Of a DNA stretch of 64,000 bases, positions 60,954 to 64,000 are shown piece after piece. Position 1 is the stretch's first letter. Every line of letters starts with the position of its first letter. The position numbers and the translations under genes are program-made. Source of the stretch: an uncultured Eubacteriales bacterium (GTDB lineage: Bacteria > Bacillota > Clostridia > Oscillospirales > Butyricicoccaceae); contig CAKRRK010000002.1 of assembly GCA_934395135.1 (NCBI GenBank), forward strand, positions 124,001 through 188,000. The letters are read 5' to 3'. The notes beneath the pieces were generated by a model. That model had not been told where the DNA came from and ran no database searches. It saw only the letters and a program-made list of their open reading frames with translations.

Positions 60954-61847
60954 ATGACAAGAATTTTTGAATATACCATTGAAAAAAATTGGGACGGATC
61001 CACCGCCCTCGCCTACTTAACGCAGAAAGGCTACTCCCGCCATCTCATCTCCCGTATCAAATTGACACCGGACGGCCTGCTGCAAAACGGCGGCTATATT
61101 TTTACCAATCAAATTTTGCAAGCAGGCGACCGCCTCCGCGTCACTCTGCCGGACGATACCCCGTCCGCGAACATTATTCCCGTTCCCCTGCCGTTTGACG
61201 TGCTGTTTGAAGACGAAGACCTTGCGGTGGTCAACAAGCCGGCAGATATGCCCATTCATCCCTCCCTCCATAATTTCGACAATACCCTGGCAAATGCCGC
61301 CGCATTTTACTATGCGTCCAAAGGAGAGCCGTTTGTTTTCCGCTGCATCAACCGGCTGGACCGAGACACAACCGGACTTTTGATCCTTGCAAAAAACCCG
61401 CTATCTGGCTGCATTTTGTCCGATATGATGCTGCACCGGCGCATTCAGCGGGAATACCTTGGCATTGCACGCGGTATGACCGGGGAAGGCGGCACCATCT
61501 CCGCGCCCATCCGCCGCATGGAATCGTCCGCCATTGCACGCTGTGTGGACTATGAACACGGCGATCCAGCCGTCACCCATTATAGACGGCTGGCGTTTCA
61601 AAACGGCTGTTCCCTGCTTTCTCTGCGCCTGGAAACCGGGCGTACCCATCAGATCCGGGTGCATCTCCTGCATCTTGGTCACCCGCTGTTGGGAGATTTT
61701 CTGTATTATCCGGACCGTTCCCGCATCCGGCGGCAGGCACTGCATTCTCACCGGCTGGATTTTTCACATCCTGTCACCGGCAAACCCCTTTCCTTTGTCT
61801 GCCCGATGCCGGAGGATATGCGCCGCTGTCTTGCCCTCTCGCTCTGA
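60954..61847 (+). CDS. RluA family pseudouridine synthase
   Basis: This 297-residue enzyme isomerises uridines in rRNA or tRNA. Residues 12-75 look like an S4 RNA-binding domain (LAYLTQKGYSRHLISRIKL). The catalytic domain has VVNKPADMPIHPS, the catalytic Asp in INRLDRDTTGLLILAKN, TGRTHQIRVHLLHLGHPLLGD and LHSHRLDFSHP. The ATG at 60954 gives the family N-terminus but has no ribosome site and lies almost at the predicted start point, so the message may be leaderless. The target site (RluD-like) is not certain. Confidence 0.92.
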   Translation: MTRIFEYTIEKNWDGSTALAYLTQKGYSRHLISRIKLTPDGLLQNGGYIFTNQILQAGDRLRVTLPDDTPSANIIPVPLPFDVLFEDEDLAVVNKPADMPIHPSLHNFDNTLANAAAFYYASKGEPFVFRCINRLDRDTTGLLILAKNPLSGCILSDMMLHRRIQREYLGIARGMTGEGGTISAPIRRMESSAIARCVDYEHGDPAVTHYRRLAFQNGCSLLSLRLETGRTHQIRVHLLHLGHPLLGDFLYYPDRSRIRRQALHSHRLDFSHPVTGKPLSFVCPMPEDMRRCLALSL

Positions 61848-62014
61848 AGCGCCGTATAGGTTTTTGCCGGATTTCTTGCAATGCGATATTTCCGCGCAGC
61901 CTCTACGCCGCGGCAAATGTTCCTGCTTTTTCCCAAACTTTTACAATCTGTTCATCCATCCGCCGGGAAAATCTTGTAAAATAAACCGCATAAACTAACT
62001 TTTTATGAGGATTT

Positions 62015-62566
62015 ATGAAACGCATTCCACAGCTAACTACAAATTCCGACCGATACGGCCAGGTGCAGTCCTTTGTCATTCAGCTAATCTTAATTGCCAT
62101 TGGCCTGTTCTGCATTGTCTTTTCCGACAAAGTAACGCTTGCCCTGCCGTATATAACCGGCGGCGGTATGCTGCTGTTTTCGGTTTTTTCTCTGCTTCGT
62201 TCCCTGAAAGAACGGGAATATACCTGTCTGGAGACCCGTGCCACAGCATCTTCCATCATCAGCGCCGTTCTTGCAGTGGTCATTCTGGCATATGGTCACG
62301 ACACGCTGTACCTGATTGCAGTTTTGTGGGGCCTCAACGGCCTTAGCAAAGGCATTTCTGGTCTAAACGTGGCGCTTTACAACAAGTCTCACGGCAACCC
62401 ATTTTTTCTGGAACTGCTGCATGCTTTTTTAGAAACAGCCCTCGCCATCCTGCTCGTCATCAATCCGTTTCATAGCATTCGCGAACATATTATTATTTTG
62501 GGAGTTGAAATTGTACTGACTACGCTGAAATATTTTTTCCGGGACCAGCTTTATACCAAAGATTAA
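62015..62566 (+). CDS. DUF308 (HdeD-like) membrane protein
   Basis: The 183-residue protein has about six membrane helices (for example FVIQLILIAIGLFCIVF and LALPYITGGGMLLFSVFSLL) and fits the DUF308/HdeD group, whose role is largely unknown. The ATG at 62015 has GAGG seven bases upstream. It stands alone and ends at a terminator. Confidence 0.75.
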   Translation: MKRIPQLTTNSDRYGQVQSFVIQLILIAIGLFCIVFSDKVTLALPYITGGGMLLFSVFSLLRSLKEREYTCLETRATASSIISAVLAVVILAYGHDTLYLIAVLWGLNGLSKGISGLNVALYNKSHGNPFFLELLHAFLETALAILLVINPFHSIREHIIILGVEIVLTTLKYFFRDQLYTKD

Positions 62567-62576
62567 TGTACGCTGA

Positions 62577-62610
62577 AAACGCCTTCCGGCGATCGCCGGA
62601 AGGCGTTTTT
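62577..62610. terminator. Bidirectional terminator
   Basis: AAAACGCCTTCCGGCG and CGCCGGAAGGCGTTTT form a near-perfect palindromic hairpin between the convergent DUF308 and ECF genes, with T runs on both strands. Confidence 0.88.
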
Positions 62611-62629
62611 CGTTCTTTGCAGCCCTGCG

Positions 62630-63235
62630 CTATTTCTGTCGCCGCATCCCCCGACGCAGGGGCTTTGCCACAGCAAACACAAGCAGTGCGGCAGCAATTG
62701 CCTCCGGCACGCCGTTTATGCCCACTATGCTCATCAACACCCTGACCAGTGTTTCATAGGCCACGCCCTGTGCCTGCGCATACTGCTGTCCGAAAAACAG
62801 GAACACGCCCAGAAGATAGAGCACCGTATTGGTAAGGGAGCCTAAAAACCCCGCCGCCAGCAGAGCGACGCCTTCTTTTTGCAGGCTCTGGAACAGCGCG
62901 CGGAACACATATGCCGCCACAACTCCCACCAAAATCCGGGGCACAAAACAAATGATAAGGCTCAGCGGCGTGCCGCTGATAAACGGCGAAGTGAGAAATG
63001 ACGTAAGCGTCGGCGTCATCGTGTTGCTGATCAGACTGGTCAGCCCAAACACACCGCCGAGAAACGCCCCTGCTTTCGGTCCCAGCAGCACCGCGCCGAT
63101 GATCACCGGAATATGTATGGTCGTTGCCTGCAAAAGCGGCAGCTTGATATAGCCCAGAGGAGTATTCGCTAATATAAAAATAACGGCGGTCAGCAGGGCA
63201 AGCTGTACCAGACGCACCGTGTTCTTTTGTTTCAT
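62630..63235 (-). CDS. ECF transporter S component
   Basis: The 201-residue protein has about six membrane helices and belongs to the ECF substrate-binding (S) subunits of vitamin importers. The stretch TTIHIPVIIGAVLLGPKAGAFLGGVFGL is typical of the PF12822 group, which includes pantothenate (PanT) and related vitamin binders. The substrate is not proven. The shared EcfA/A'/T energising module is not in the window. Its ATG overlaps the upstream peptidase stop by one base (TGATG). Confidence 0.82.
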   Translation of the reverse strand: MKQKNTVRLVQLALLTAVIFILANTPLGYIKLPLLQATTIHIPVIIGAVLLGPKAGAFLGGVFGLTSLISNTMTPTLTSFLTSPFISGTPLSLIICFVPRILVGVVAAYVFRALFQSLQKEGVALLAAGFLGSLTNTVLYLLGVFLFFGQQYAQAQGVAYETLVRVLMSIVGINGVPEAIAAALLVFAVAKPLRRGMRRQK

Positions 63236-64000
63236 CAGCCTTTTCCTCCCGGAACATCCGGCGCCGCGGAAAAGCCATATGCTTTTTCCGCGCGCAGCAC
63301 ACCGCGGCGCACCGCTTCTTCCATCACATAGGCCGCCAGCGTTCCCACACTGTTAAGGTCCGCCGTTTCCTGCCCGACAGACGCCGCATACACAGAATCC
63401 CCATCCGCCGTAGTATGCACTGGCCGGATCGCCCGGGCAATTCCGTTTTGCGCCATCGCCGCGATTTTGTTCATCTGCGCCTTGTTGAATTTTCCGTTGG
63501 TCACCACAGCGCCGATGGTGGTGTTGCCGGAAAACAGTTCCCTTTGGCGCTCTATGCTACGGTATAATTCCTCTTCCGTCGATAAAAAGCCATTCTTTTT
63601 TTCATTCAACAGGCCGGCAATCTGTCTTCCGTTTTTGTCGAACACATCCCCCAAGGCATTGACCGCCACCACAGCACCGACCTGCACAGCACCGACCTGC
63701 ACGGCAAACGACCCGATGCCGCTTTTTACGGCAAACTCCGGTCCCCGGTATTTTCCCACGGTACAGCCAGTTCCGGCACCAAAATTTCCGTCCCGATAAT
63801 CCCGCCGGCATGCGGCTTCACAGGCAGCATACGCCATGGCTTCGTCCGGCGCCGCGGTCCGGTCGCCGGCGATCAGGTCAAACAGGCCGGCCTGGCACAC
63901 CAGGGGCACCTTTCGTACCCCGGTATCAAATCCAATCTCCCGCTCCTCCAAAAAACGCATCACCCCGCCGGCAGCAGAAAGCCCAAAGGCCGATCCGCCG
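63235..64000 (-). CDS. P1 family peptidase (DmpA/BapA type), 5' end outside window
   Basis: The visible C-terminal 255 residues match the N-terminal-nucleophile P1 (S58) family that cleaves peptides with D- or beta-amino acids. GGSAFGLSAAGGVMRFLEE is read from the window edge, then GFDTGVRKVPLVCQAGLFDL. The self-cleavage site with nucleophile lies in SGNTTIGAVVTNGKFNK (first Thr of TTIG or nearby Ser), with GGVMRFLEE and NALGDV also conserved. A five-residue tandem copy (VQVGAVQVGA) sits before AVVAVNALG. It is coupled to the ECF S component. Confidence 0.9.
   Translation of the reverse strand, partial: GGSAFGLSAAGGVMRFLEEREIGFDTGVRKVPLVCQAGLFDLIAGDRTAAPDEAMAYAACEAACRRDYRDGNFGAGTGCTVGKYRGPEFAVKSGIGSFAVQVGAVQVGAVVAVNALGDVFDKNGRQIAGLLNEKKNGFLSTEEELYRSIERQRELFSGNTTIGAVVTNGKFNKAQMNKIAAMAQNGIARAIRPVHTTADGDSVYAASVGQETADLNSVGTLAAYVMEEAVRRGVLRAEKAYGFSAAPDVPGGKG

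Overview
The window looks like chromosome of an anaerobic, endospore-forming member of the Clostridia (Firmicutes) with roughly balanced G+C. Anaerobic life is indicated by the oxygen-sensitive class III ribonucleotide reductase with its activase (nrdD/nrdG) and by a perR/reverse-rubrerythrin/rubrerythrin operon. Sporulation is indicated by spoVT and a pdaA-type cortex de-N-acetylase. Gram-positive style regulation is shown by a T-box, an M-box, a putative guanidine riboswitch and many TTGACA-17-TATAAT promoters with AGGAGG ribosome sites. No phage, transposase, CRISPR array or rRNA gene was found.

Layout. 1-2312 (-): glnS (cut by the window edge) behind gltX. 2430-9213 (-): a complete tryptophan operon trpEGDCFBA behind a tryptophan T-box with a consensus promoter and ending in a terminator. 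9264-10410 (-): a lone PfoR/EIIC-like permease with a palindromic operator resembling a NiaR (niacin) box. 10753-12446 (-): the perR oxidative-stress operon. 12470-16071: a GNAT enzyme, an iolE homologue and lysA. 16149-19740: pdaA, aroF, mgsA, an amidase and an HPr-like gene. 20014-21739 (+): mgtE under an M-box. 21757-25666: two MATE exporters, the second with a marR gene and paired operators. 25790-29517 (-): a flavodoxin-ferredoxin / phosphatase / zinc-ribbon / B12-radical-SAM operon.

29557-40062: an inositol-type Zn dehydrogenase, a complete sugar ABC transporter, and a divergent YesM/YesN-type two-component system likely to control it. 40065-42674 (-): a Ca2+-type P-ATPase. 42717-46635 (-): a ribose-type rbsDACB operon without kinase or repressor. 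46798-47393 (+): a structured leader and the guanidinium exporter Gdx. 47577-49518 (+): an SLH/PstS-like surface protein with foreign-looking codon use, next to an initiator tRNA gene (-). 49717-51787: regulators (two XRE proteins, SpoVT). 51962-55760 (+): nrdD, nrdG, dut, trx, a nucleotide and redox cluster. 55877-56915 (+): an EamA permease. 57480-60597 (-): three tandem M42 aminopeptidases. 60936-62610 (+): an RluA-family pseudouridine synthase with a possibly leaderless message and a DUF308 membrane protein. 62630-64000 (-): an ECF S-component coupled to a P1-family peptidase cut by the window edge.

No single novel multi-gene system stands out. The most interesting signals are regulatory: the structured RNA leader of gdx, the NiaR-like palindrome before the orphan permease, the transferred-looking SLH/PstS gene beside a tRNA, an initiator tRNA with an extra base in its T arm, dispersed inositol genes, and several unexplained long inverted repeats.
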